Positions 22,496-28,268 of a DNA stretch of 28,268 nt are shown here, in pieces; position 1 is the first letter of the stretch; the number at the start of each line of letters is the position of its first letter. Under the pieces are notes generated by a model. The model did no database searches, was not told where the DNA came from, and was given only the letters and a program-made list of their open reading frames with translations. The DNA is from CAZGSN01 sp964371655 (GTDB lineage Bacteria; Desulfobacterota; Binatia; HRBIN30): the NCBI GenBank assembly GCA_964371655.1, contig CAYJOD010000083.1, positions 1 through 28,268 of the forward strand. The letters are read 5' to 3'. The position numbers and the translations under genes are program-made.

Positions 22496-22915
22496 CTACC
22501 ACGCCCCCGTGTTCGGCATCGACGCCCAAGGCTCTTGCGGTGCCAACGCCTGACCCGCCTGCAACAACTCGATCGAGATGCCGTCGGGTGAGCGCACGAA
22601 GGCCATGTGTCCATCGCGCGGTGGGCGGTTGATGGTCACGCCATGATCCATCAGCCGCTGGCAGACCGCGTAGATATTCTCGACCGCGTAGGCGACGTGA
22701 CCGAAATTACGGCCACCGCTGTAGTCTTCCGGATCCCAGTTGTAGGTCAGCTCGATCTGTGCCGACTCGTCGCCGGGGGCGGCGAGGAAGACGAGAGTGA
22801 ATCGTCCTGCCGCGACCTCGTGTCGCAGCAACTCGTGCAGGCCGAGCTGGTTACAGTAGAAGTCGATCGACTCCTCGAGATTGCTGACTCTCACCATCGT
22901 GTGCAGGTACTTCAT
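22496..22915 (-). CDS. gloA: Glyoxalase I (lactoylglutathione lyase)
   Basis: A 139-residue VOC-fold enzyme. The four metal ligands of glyoxalase I are all present: His5 (YLHTMVRV), Glu55 (IELTYNW), His73 (FGHVAYAV) and Glu116 (SIELLQ). The DFYCNQLGL and YSGGRNFGHVA segments match the bacterial Ni/Co-type enzyme. It converts the hemithioacetal of methylglyoxal and glutathione (or another thiol) to the lactoyl thioester, removing a toxic by-product of glycolysis. The ATG at 22915 has GAGGAG nine bases upstream. The length is normal. The gene stands alone among repeat-rich gaps. Confidence 0.92.
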   Translation of the reverse strand: MKYLHTMVRVSNLEESIDFYCNQLGLHELLRHEVAAGRFTLVFLAAPGDESAQIELTYNWDPEDYSGGRNFGHVAYAVENIYAVCQRLMDHGVTINRPPRDGHMAFVRSPDGISIELLQAGQALAPQEPWASMPNTGAW

Positions 22916-22987
22916 GGGTTCAATCTCCTCACCGCGCGTAACGACCGAGGTACCCAGAGGGGCACCGTCATCGAGCCCTTCAGAAAA

Positions 22988-23011
22988 CCACGAAAGGACG
23001 AAAAGGCAAAG
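22988..23011. repeat. Three 8-bp units of the CCACGAAA type
   Basis: CCACGAAA, GGACGAAA and AGGCAAAG follow one another without gaps. The run is short, but the periodicity matches the other short-period arrays in the window. It is the first of several repeat remnants in the 675-bp gap between the glyoxalase and amidohydrolase genes, which contains no recognisable gene. Confidence 0.4.
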
Positions 23012-23064
23012 CCCCGAACTGGCGATGACGGCTCACTGCCCGTTGAAATAGTCACGGGTATTGT

Positions 23065-23151
23065 CACCGCGGCGAAAGCCGGTGGCTGGGGTTTGGACAT
23101 TTGGCGGCAACTGGTGGCCCGGTGGTATAGGCTGCTAGCCTGTACCGCCGG
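23065..23151. repeat. GGCGAAAGCC hairpin and REP-like hairpin copy
   Basis: CACCGCGGC-GAAA-GCCGGTG (23065-23084) is a stem with a GAAA tetraloop. A second hairpin, CCCGGTGGTATAGGCT (23118-23133), loop GCT, AGCCTGTACCGCCGGG (23137-23152), belongs to the GGTGGTA family, in the orientation where the unpaired position is a T opposite G. It has no TGTCTCA ends, so the hairpin can occur alone. Confidence 0.6.
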
Positions 23152-23289
23152 GCATTTTCTGTAGCGCAGGTGGCAGCCGGCATTTGCAAACGGCTCTTCG
23201 TTCAAGGGTCGGAGCAACCATCGAAACGGTAGATCCGTTCCACCGACGATTGGACTCAACTCTCTTGAGAAGATCGGAGGCCGGAAGAT

Positions 23290-23326
23290 CCTTGGTGGTA
23301 CAGGCTGGAAGCCTATACCACCAAGG
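23290..23326. repeat. REP-like hairpin, solo copy
   Basis: CCTTGGTGGTACAGGCT (23290-23306), loop GGA, AGCCTATACCACCAAGG (23310-23326). Its 35-bp core (23291-23325) is the exact reverse complement of 25065-25099, so the two are recent copies of one unit in opposite orientation. No inverted TGTCTCA ends flank it. Confidence 0.75.
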
Positions 23327-23384
23327 CTTGGAGTTCGGATGTCACGATTCAGCCCCGGGGCTATCTTCTAACGCCCAAACCGCA

Positions 23385-23453
23385 GACCCTGGCGAAAGCC
23401 GGGGTCTATAGCTCCTTGGACCATCTGGATTCCCGCTTTCGCCGGAATGACGG
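23385..23453. repeat. GACCC-GGCGAAAGCC hairpin and TGGATTCCCGCTTTCG motif
   Basis: GACCCTGGC-GAAA-GCCGGGGTC (23385-23406) repeats the GGCGAAAGCC core seen at 23071-23080. The block 23426-23453 starts TGGATTCCCGCTTTCG and ends GGAATGACGG; this is a motif widely scattered between genes in many proteobacteria (from memory). Both lie in the long gap before the amidohydrolase gene. Confidence 0.5.
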
Positions 23454-23590
23454 ATTTGACGCCTTTAGGACTTTCTCAACAGGGTGTGTAAGACGATCGT
23501 GAAGCTTCCGTGCGCAGCGCCGGCGCGGACCCATCCGGATGGCGTCATTTCGATTTTGATCCTTCCCCGATCATGCTAGGCCAACCGGCG

Positions 23591-24784
23591 ATGTGGACCC
23601 GACGTAGATTTTCGACGCTGCTCCTTCAGTCTTGGACACTCGCCGCCCTGCCGGCCTGCCAGCGCGCGTCCGACTACACGCCCGACGACGCCGCGCGTCT
23701 CGACTTGCAGAAGGCCGGGGAGCAGGCGTCCTCGGGACGAGGCCGGTTCGGCGAGCTGCGGTTTGAAGGCTACGGTGGCTTGGCGAAGTTGCCGTACTTC
23801 GAGCTCGACGCGCAGGCGCGTCTGCGCACCAAGATCGAGCTGCCGCCGATCATCGACTTCCACGCGCACCTGGGCTGGTCGCAGATGCTGGCGCCCGAGA
23901 TCGATCTGCTGCGCCAGGCGGCGCGCACCGAATACCTGATGGACTGCGATGCCCAAGAGCCCCCATGTCGGCTCGATCTCGACGTCTACGTCAACGCCAA
24001 CTTCACGGAGTCGATGCACAGCGCCCTCGAACGAGAAACGGTGCGCACTCTGACCATCGGCGGCCGTGCAGCGGCCACGCATACGATCCCGAATCTTCTC
24101 GCCGAGATGCGCCGTCTTTCCGTGGGCCAAACGGTGATTCTGCCGATCGCCACCGGTCTCCCCTTCGATCATGATCCCACCAGGCACGTGCTCGATGCGA
24201 TCGCCAAAGCCGGGGTCGGCGATCGCCTGGTTGCGTTTGGATCCGTGCACCCGCGCTCTTCCAGCAAGATCCACCAGCTGCGCGATTATGCCAAGCGCGG
24301 GGTGCGCGGCATCAAGCTGCATCCGGAGATGCAACGTTTCTTTCCTGACGAAGACGGCGCGATGGAGATCTACGCCGAGTGCGGCAAGCTCGGTCTGCCG
24401 ATCATCTTCCACGCCGGACGCTCCGGGATCGAGCCCGAGTTCATGCGCCCCTACGCGCTCATCCGCCGCTACGTCGCGGGGATCGAGAAGTTTCCGAATA
24501 CCAAGTTCGTGCTTGGTCACGCCGGAGCCCGAGACGTTGCCGATGCCATACCGGTGGCGCAGAAGCACGACAACGTCTGGCTCGAGCTGTCGAGCCAAGG
24601 GGTGACGCAGATCGACGAGCTGCTGCGGCAGGTGGGCGAACGCAAGCTGCTCTATGGCACCGATTGGCCCTTCTACCCGCAGGCGGTCGCGCTCGCGAAA
24701 GTGCTGATCGTCACCGAAGGAAAGGACGCGGCGCGGCGGGCCATTTTGGGAGGCAACGCCGCGGCTCTGTTGGCGACGCGCTGA
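23591..24784 (+). CDS. Exported amidohydrolase-family metal-dependent hydrolase
   Basis: A 397-residue protein. The N-terminus MWTRRRFSTLLLQSW carries a twin-arginine (RRRF) motif, followed by a hydrophobic stretch ending ALPAC, a weak lipobox (Cys23). It may therefore be a Tat-exported lipoprotein. The barrel has the metal motif IIDFHAH (His91 and His93), a lysine in GVRGIKLHPE, His in PIIFHAG, His in FVLGHAGARD and the terminal Asp in YGTDWPFYP. This is the amidohydrolase_2 (COG2159) pattern, which includes decarboxylases and hydrolases of aromatic or cyclic compounds. The reaction is not predictable. The ATG at 23591 is chosen because it precedes the signal sequence; no strong ribosome binding site is visible, and upstream in-frame starts (23510, 23573) add unrelated sequence. 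Confidence 0.82.
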   Translation: MWTRRRFSTLLLQSWTLAALPACQRASDYTPDDAARLDLQKAGEQASSGRGRFGELRFEGYGGLAKLPYFELDAQARLRTKIELPPIIDFHAHLGWSQMLAPEIDLLRQAARTEYLMDCDAQEPPCRLDLDVYVNANFTESMHSALERETVRTLTIGGRAAATHTIPNLLAEMRRLSVGQTVILPIATGLPFDHDPTRHVLDAIAKAGVGDRLVAFGSVHPRSSSKIHQLRDYAKRGVRGIKLHPEMQRFFPDEDGAMEIYAECGKLGLPIIFHAGRSGIEPEFMRPYALIRRYVAGIEKFPNTKFVLGHAGARDVADAIPVAQKHDNVWLELSSQGVTQIDELLRQVGERKLLYGTDWPFYPQAVALAKVLIVTEGKDAARRAILGGNAAALLATR

Positions 24785-24813
24785 CGGAGAGGGCAGACGA
24801 CCTGTGAATAGCT

Positions 24814-24841
24814 AACAGTCGGCAGTCAACAGTCGACAGTT
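24814..24841. repeat. 7-bp-period array (AACAGTC-type)
   Basis: Four consecutive heptamers: AACAGTC, GGCAGTC, AACAGTC, GACAGTT. It lies 30 bp after the amidohydrolase stop codon. Here only one orientation is seen, without an inverted partner. The gap 24785-25131 otherwise contains the mobile-element candidate at 24987-25116 and no gene. Confidence 0.6.
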
Positions 24842-24986
24842 TGGAACGCGACGCCGGGTTTCGGGTCTGGCGCTCCGACGCGGTTTCATTGCGAATGATC
24901 CGGCGAACGGCCGTGCTCTCGACTCGTATTTGCGGCGCATCGCTTTGGCGCTAGAAGGTCCCACTCATTTGAGCTGACAGCAAAGG

Positions 24987-25116
24987 AGGTTGTCTCAAAA
25001 CCTCGGCAAGGTGGTACAGGCCAAAGGCCTATACCACCAAGAACCCAATCCCAGTGCAGAAAGCCTTGGTGGTATAGGCTTCCAGCCTGTACCACCAAGA
25101 GGTTTTGAGACAACCT
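24987..25116. mobile_element. MITE/BIME-like element inserted at the ribosome binding site of the esterase gene
   Basis: The ends AGGTTGTCTCAAAACCTC (24987-25004) and its exact complement (25099-25116) bound 130 bp. The interior holds two REP-like hairpins in opposite orientation, at 25010-25038 and 25065-25099, a head-to-head arrangement as in enterobacterial BIMEs. The sequence CAAAGGAGG occurs directly at both flanks (24981-24989 and 25117-25125). It can be read as a 9-bp target duplication, or as a 6-bp CAAAGG duplication with AGG shared. Removing the element and one copy leaves a normal ribosome binding site and start codon. No protein is encoded, so it would depend on a transposase elsewhere. 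Confidence 0.7.
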
Positions 25117-25117
25117 C

Positions 25118-25125
25118 AAAGGAGG
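25118..25125 (+). promoter_or_regulatory. Shine-Dalgarno AAAGGAGG of the esterase gene
   Basis: AAAGGAGG ends six bases before the GTG at 25132. It decides the start codon: an in-frame GTG at 25126 and an upstream ATG at 25105 (inside the hairpin element) are not correctly spaced. It sits two bases from the end of the palindromic element, so a folded hairpin in the mRNA could affect access to it. Confidence 0.75.
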
Positions 25126-25131
25126 GTGGCA

Positions 25132-26229
25132 GTGCGAATCGATGTCAGAGGGCTCGGCGTGCGCGAGGTGCAGTTGCCTTTGGTTGGTCGTATCGCGCGT
25201 CGGCTGTTGGCGTTGCCGGAGACCATGCTGGCGCGGCTGAGCGGGGCGGATCGGTTGGTACGCGACGGGCGTGTGTTGAATCGACGCCTGCAGTCGGTGC
25301 TCGCGCTCGGCGAGCGCACCGGGCAGTTGAGTCCCAAGTTGGAGGTTGCGGGGATGCGCGCGAACCTGAAGCAGTTGGCGCGTTTCGGGATGCCGATTCT
25401 CACCTCGGTGCACGTCGTCGATCGCCGTATTCCCGGTCCCGGCGGCGTGCTGCCGGTGCGCGTGTATCGACGCTTCGCGGGGGCGGCGCCGGCGCCGCCT
25501 GCGATCGTTTTCTTTCACGGCGGCGGTTGGGTGTGTGGCGACCTCGACTCGCACGACGGCTCCTGTCGGCTTCTCGCCGATGTAACCGGTTGCGTCGTCG
25601 TCGCCGTCGACTACCGGCTCGCGCCGGAGCATCCGTTCCCGGCTGCGATCGACGATGGGTTGGCGGCGTACGTATGGGTGCACGAGCACGCCGATGAGCT
25701 GTCGATCGCGCCGGGGCGAGTCGGAGTCATGGGCGATAGCGCGGGTGCCAGCCTCAGCGCCGTGCTTGCGCTCGAGGCGCGCGGTCTACGCGTCCCTGCA
25801 CCGGTAGCGCAAGGTTTGATCTACCCGGCCGTCGACATGGAGCTTCGTTCCGCCTCGTACGAGAGTATCGGCACCGGCTTCGGTTTGGATCGCCGCGCCG
25901 TAGAATGGTTTCGCAGTCAGTACATATCGTCGTCCGACCTCTGGCGTTCGCCGCGCGTGTCGCCGATCTTTGCTGACGATCTGTCCGGTCTGGCTCCGGC
26001 GCTGATCGTAACCGCGGGCTTCGATCCATTGCGCGATGACGGAAAACTCTACGCCGAGGCGCTCGCCGCCGCCGGGGTGCCGGTGCGCTACCGCTGCTAC
26101 GACGACATGATTCATGGCTTCTTCGGTATGGGTATTTTGCCGGACGGGATGGCCGTTGCGACAGAGATCTGTGCCGCGATGGGCGCGCTCATGGGAGCGG
26201 GGACGGCGCCGCCAATCTCGCCGCGCTGA
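25132..26229 (+). CDS. Alpha/beta-hydrolase, HSL-type esterase
   Basis: A 365-residue protein of the hormone-sensitive-lipase group. The oxyanion motif HGGGW (129-133), the VDYRLAPEHPFPAA signature, nucleophile Ser203 in GDSAG, and Asp298 (GFDPLRDDG) and His328 (MIHGFF) of the triad are all in place. These enzymes hydrolyse short- to medium-chain acyl esters; the natural substrate is not known. The N-terminal cap region (about 1-100) is longer than in minimal family members. The start is the GTG at 25132, fixed by the AAAGGAGG sequence. No signal peptide is evident, so it is likely cytoplasmic or membrane-associated. Its 5' leader would contain the palindromic element at 24987-25116 if transcription starts upstream of it. 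Confidence 0.88.
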   Translation: MRIDVRGLGVREVQLPLVGRIARRLLALPETMLARLSGADRLVRDGRVLNRRLQSVLALGERTGQLSPKLEVAGMRANLKQLARFGMPILTSVHVVDRRIPGPGGVLPVRVYRRFAGAAPAPPAIVFFHGGGWVCGDLDSHDGSCRLLADVTGCVVVAVDYRLAPEHPFPAAIDDGLAAYVWVHEHADELSIAPGRVGVMGDSAGASLSAVLALEARGLRVPAPVAQGLIYPAVDMELRSASYESIGTGFGLDRRAVEWFRSQYISSSDLWRSPRVSPIFADDLSGLAPALIVTAGFDPLRDDGKLYAEALAAAGVPVRYRCYDDMIHGFFGMGILPDGMAVATEICAAMGALMGAGTAPPISPR

Positions 26230-26263
26230 AGCACACAGCTACGCACGCGAGGGTGCGATCAGG

Positions 26264-26533
26264 TCACTTATTGGTCTTGTGGGTAGCGTCGGGGGCGGAG
26301 CGGGTTGCGTTGGGGGCGGATTGGAATCGCAACAGCAGTTCTTCTGCACGCCGGCGACATTCCGGGATCAATTGTTCATCGTCACGCCAGCGGCCGAGAA
26401 TCTCCAACGCGCGCCGGCGCGGCAATTCGGAATCAGATGTCGACAGCGTGGTTTCGATTCGGTCGAGGGCTTGGCTCACGTCGATCAAGAGCAGACCTCC
26501 TTCAATCCACGTGGGAAGAGCAGCCGCTTGCAT
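26264..26533 (-). CDS. Small hypothetical protein
   Basis: A possible 89-residue protein. It is charged and mostly helical: an N-terminal hydrophobic-mixed stretch, then ALDRIETTLST, RRRALEILGRWRDDEQ and CRRRAEELLLRFQ, followed by a polar tail rich in Ala, Thr and Asn. The heptad-like spacing of Leu suggests a short helical bundle. I recognise no family. The ATG at 26533 lacks a strong ribosome binding site. It is listed because its composition looks more protein-like than other short frames nearby and the 495-bp gap (26230-26724) has no other gene candidate. It is convergent with the esterase gene. Confidence 0.4.
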   Translation of the reverse strand: MQAAALPTWIEGGLLLIDVSQALDRIETTLSTSDSELPRRRALEILGRWRDDEQLIPECRRRAEELLLRFQSAPNATRSAPDATHKTNK

Positions 26534-26724
26534 GCACTTACTCTACCCCAGCCGGTAGGCCTCTCAATTGGGAGTTTCCGCCGCGTGGTTGGTACTTCTA
26601 CCTAGCGATGGCGAGCCGGTGAGCTGACCGCCGTGGCGGCGGGCAGCGTCGCTTGCGACCGTCGAAGTTGTGTCGTGTACCTATCGACGCGCATCCTGCG
26701 CGTGTTGAGGGCCCGACGGTGTGT

Positions 26725-28268
26725 TCAGGGCGCCAGGCTCTTTACCGAGTACCGATGGACGCCGCTCACCGCCACGTTCGTGCCGCCGGTAACGCTGGTG
26801 TCGTATTGCGCCTCCCAGCAGGTGCCGTTGGTGCTCACCAGCTGCACGGTCACGGGCTCCGTGAACGGTGGTGTCTGCAGCAGGCCTAGGACGAGGGAGC
26901 GGTTGTCCGCGGCAAGCGAAATCTTGGCTTTACCGTCGCTGCCGGCTCTCAGCACCACCGCGTTGATGCCGGCCTGCGCCGCGGTCGTATCGCTGTACGT
27001 GACCCTGCCCGAGCCGACCCGCCAATTCGCGCCGCTTGGGAGCGCGGCGCTGAAGAGCGCGCTCGCGTCGCGGTCGTAGATGCAGAACGAATAGGTGCTC
27101 CCGTCGATGGCTGGGTTGCCGAATTCGGTGGTCGAGGTAGCGGTTCCATTCCCCCATCTCCACTTGAGCGTGGCGCGCGACAGGCCGTCGCTCGCCTTGA
27201 GTGTGAGCTTCGCTTTCGAGGCTGCGAGTGGGCGCTTACAGCCAAGCAGCGGTCCCGTGCCACAGCCGGTCAACGTCGCTGTCGGAGTGGGCGTGTCGCT
27301 TGTTTCTGTACTGGTTGATGTCGCCGTGATCGACGGCGGCCGGCTCGGCGTCTGGGTTGGAGTCGCGGTGTCGGTCGCGGTTGCTGTCGAGGTGTGAGTC
27401 GGAGAGAGAGTTGGGCTCGAGGTGAGCGTTTCGGTGGCGCTGGCCTCCGCAGCCGGCGTCGGCGTATCCGTGATTGGACCCGGCGTCGGTGTATCGGTCG
27501 GTGGAACTGGTGTCGGTGTGTCGGTCGGTGGAACTGGTGTCGGCGTGTGGGTGGGAGTTTGCGTCGGCGTCGCCGTCGGATTCGGCGTCGGCGTATCCGT
27601 GGGTGTACCGGTTTGAGTCGGCGAGGACGTGGGTGTCTGTGTGATGGTTGCGGTGATGCTTGGGGTGGCGGTTGGCGTCATGGTCGCTGTGCTCGTTGCC
27701 GTCACCGTTGGCGTATCCGTGGGCGTGCCGGTTTGAGTCGGCGAGGACGTGGGTGTCTGTGTGACCGTTGCGGTGGTGGTTGGCGTGGCGGTCTGTGTGT
27801 TCGTCGGAGTGCTCGTCGGTGTCGCCGTCGGCGTGGCCGAGGGTGTGTTCGTGACTCCGCCCAGGTTTGTCGGGGTGTCGGTTGGCGTGCTGGTGGGAAC
27901 GGTCGGCGTCCTGGTGGGAGTGCTCGTTAGAGTCGTCGTGGCTGTGGTCGTTACTGTCGGTGTGTTTGTCGGTCCACAAGCTGGGAACTTGAAGCTGCCG
28001 ATGCGCGTGTTCCAGATTCCCCCGGTCGCGGCATAGTACTCCGTGGTGTACCAGAAGGTGCAATCGTCGCTGGGATCGACGGTCATCGCGCTGTAGTCGC
28101 CCCAGCGCGTGCACGGTGCGCCACCGCAATTGGTCGCCTGTGAACCGCCGCCGTTGATCAAGGTGGTCTCGGCTTGGCCCAACGTATTCAGCGTATCCGT
28201 AGACAGTCGACCCGCGTAGCGGATCGACGGAAACGTGCTCGAGTTGGAAGCACTGTAGCCGACCGCCA
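26725..28268 (-). CDS. Partial secreted protein with long Thr/Pro linker and C-terminal beta domain
   Basis: The frame stays open to the right edge of the window, so the N-terminus lies beyond it; at least 514 residues are visible. The first visible part is the end of a folded domain with GGGSQATNCGG, WGDYSAMTVDPSDDCTFWYTTEYY and a final FKFPACGP. This looks like the C-terminal end of a beta-propeller-type or similar extracellular domain. Then come about 240 residues of Thr/Pro/Ser linker (TPT, ATP, DTPTP units). The C-terminal roughly 170 residues form a beta-rich domain with four Cys, starting near CGTGPLLGCKRPL. An internal TTG at 28182 is not a believable start, because upstream codons continue the domain. 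The protein is probably exported. The domain's function is unknown; it resembles tails on other large proteins of the same kind. Confidence 0.75.
   Translation of the reverse strand, partial: AVGYSASNSSTFPSIRYAGRLSTDTLNTLGQAETTLINGGGSQATNCGGAPCTRWGDYSAMTVDPSDDCTFWYTTEYYAATGGIWNTRIGSFKFPACGPTNTPTVTTTATTTLTSTPTRTPTVPTSTPTDTPTNLGGVTNTPSATPTATPTSTPTNTQTATPTTTATVTQTPTSSPTQTGTPTDTPTVTATSTATMTPTATPSITATITQTPTSSPTQTGTPTDTPTPNPTATPTQTPTHTPTPVPPTDTPTPVPPTDTPTPGPITDTPTPAAEASATETLTSSPTLSPTHTSTATATDTATPTQTPSRPPSITATSTSTETSDTPTPTATLTGCGTGPLLGCKRPLAASKAKLTLKASDGLSRATLKWRWGNGTATSTTEFGNPAIDGSTYSFCIYDRDASALFSAALPSGANWRVGSGRVTYSDTTAAQAGINAVVLRAGSDGKAKISLAADNRSLVLGLLQTPPFTEPVTVQLVSTNGTCWEAQYDTSVTGGTNVAVSGVHRYSVKSLAP
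27485..27775 (-). repeat. Direct repeats inside the Thr/Pro linker
   Basis: A 27-bp unit is repeated in tandem (27485-27511 and 27512-27538, one base different), coding a nine-residue unit of the PVPPTDTPT kind. A longer direct repeat of about 65 bp occurs at 27591-27655 and 27711-27775 with few differences, coding QTPTSSPTQTGTPTDTP twice. These point to recent expansion of the linker by slippage or unequal recombination. Confidence 0.75.

Noticed and set aside
24990..25697. Plus-strand open frame starting inside the palindromic element and overlapping the esterase gene
   Set aside because: Its first part is translated repeat sequence and the rest is an off-frame reading of the esterase gene.
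27422..28036. Val/Gly-rich open frames on the plus strand near the right edge
   Set aside because: Shadow of the Thr/Pro linker of the minus-strand gene.

Overview
The window is about 28 kb of high-GC bacterial DNA. It encodes a Gram-negative envelope: a PBP1B-type peptidoglycan synthase, an OmpA-family protein, a DegP-type periplasmic protease, HtpX and lipoproteins. Secreted proteins with long Thr-Pro-Thr linkers and a CSLREA-like motif, together with DUF1844 and a PIN-PhoH protein, fit an uncultured deltaproteobacterial-type lineage (Desulfobacterota, Myxococcota or Candidatus Binatota). That placement is inference; the window has no rRNA or other phylogenetic marker. I found no tRNA, rRNA, CRISPR array, prophage or complete transposase gene.

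Layout from left to right. Positions 196-741 hold a DUF4337 membrane protein, convergent with a secreted TPT-linker/beta-helix protein (831-3158). A two-gene operon on the minus strand (3478-5222) encodes a small DUF6632-like membrane protein and a GH1 beta-glucosidase. A SAM methyltransferase (5748-6419) and a DUF445 membrane protein (6586-7872) follow. A MazF-type toxin and its ribbon-helix-helix antitoxin occupy 8389-9004. A membrane histidine kinase (9255-10733) is divergent from an envelope quality-control run of htpX, a DUF1844 gene and a degP-like gene (10861-13760), which ends in a strong terminator. A PBP1B-like gene (14073-16391) is next. It converges with a lipoprotein GH5 hydrolase of endoglycoceramidase type and an OmpA-family gene (16588-19084). 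The right part holds a PIN-PhoH ATPase, an adenylate/guanylate cyclase, glyoxalase I, a Tat/lipobox amidohydrolase, an HSL-type esterase, a small unknown ORF, and the C-terminal part of a second TPT-linker secreted protein that runs off the right edge.

The most unusual content is between the genes. Almost every gap longer than 200 bp carries palindromic or short-period repeats, falling into several families. (1) A REP-like hairpin, GGTGGTACAGGC...GCCTATACCACC, occurs five times and always keeps one non-complementary pair. (2) Three elements are bounded by inverted TGTCTCA-type ends; two enclose these hairpins and one encloses a quite different core. One of them (24987-25116) looks like a small non-autonomous insertion that duplicated the ribosome binding site of the esterase gene. 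(3) Several loci carry degenerate arrays with a strict 7-bp (or 8-bp) period, often as inverted pairs, with unrelated unit sequences at each locus. (4) Several other dispersed motifs are present in two or three copies. No RAYT or other transposase that could mobilise them is present here.
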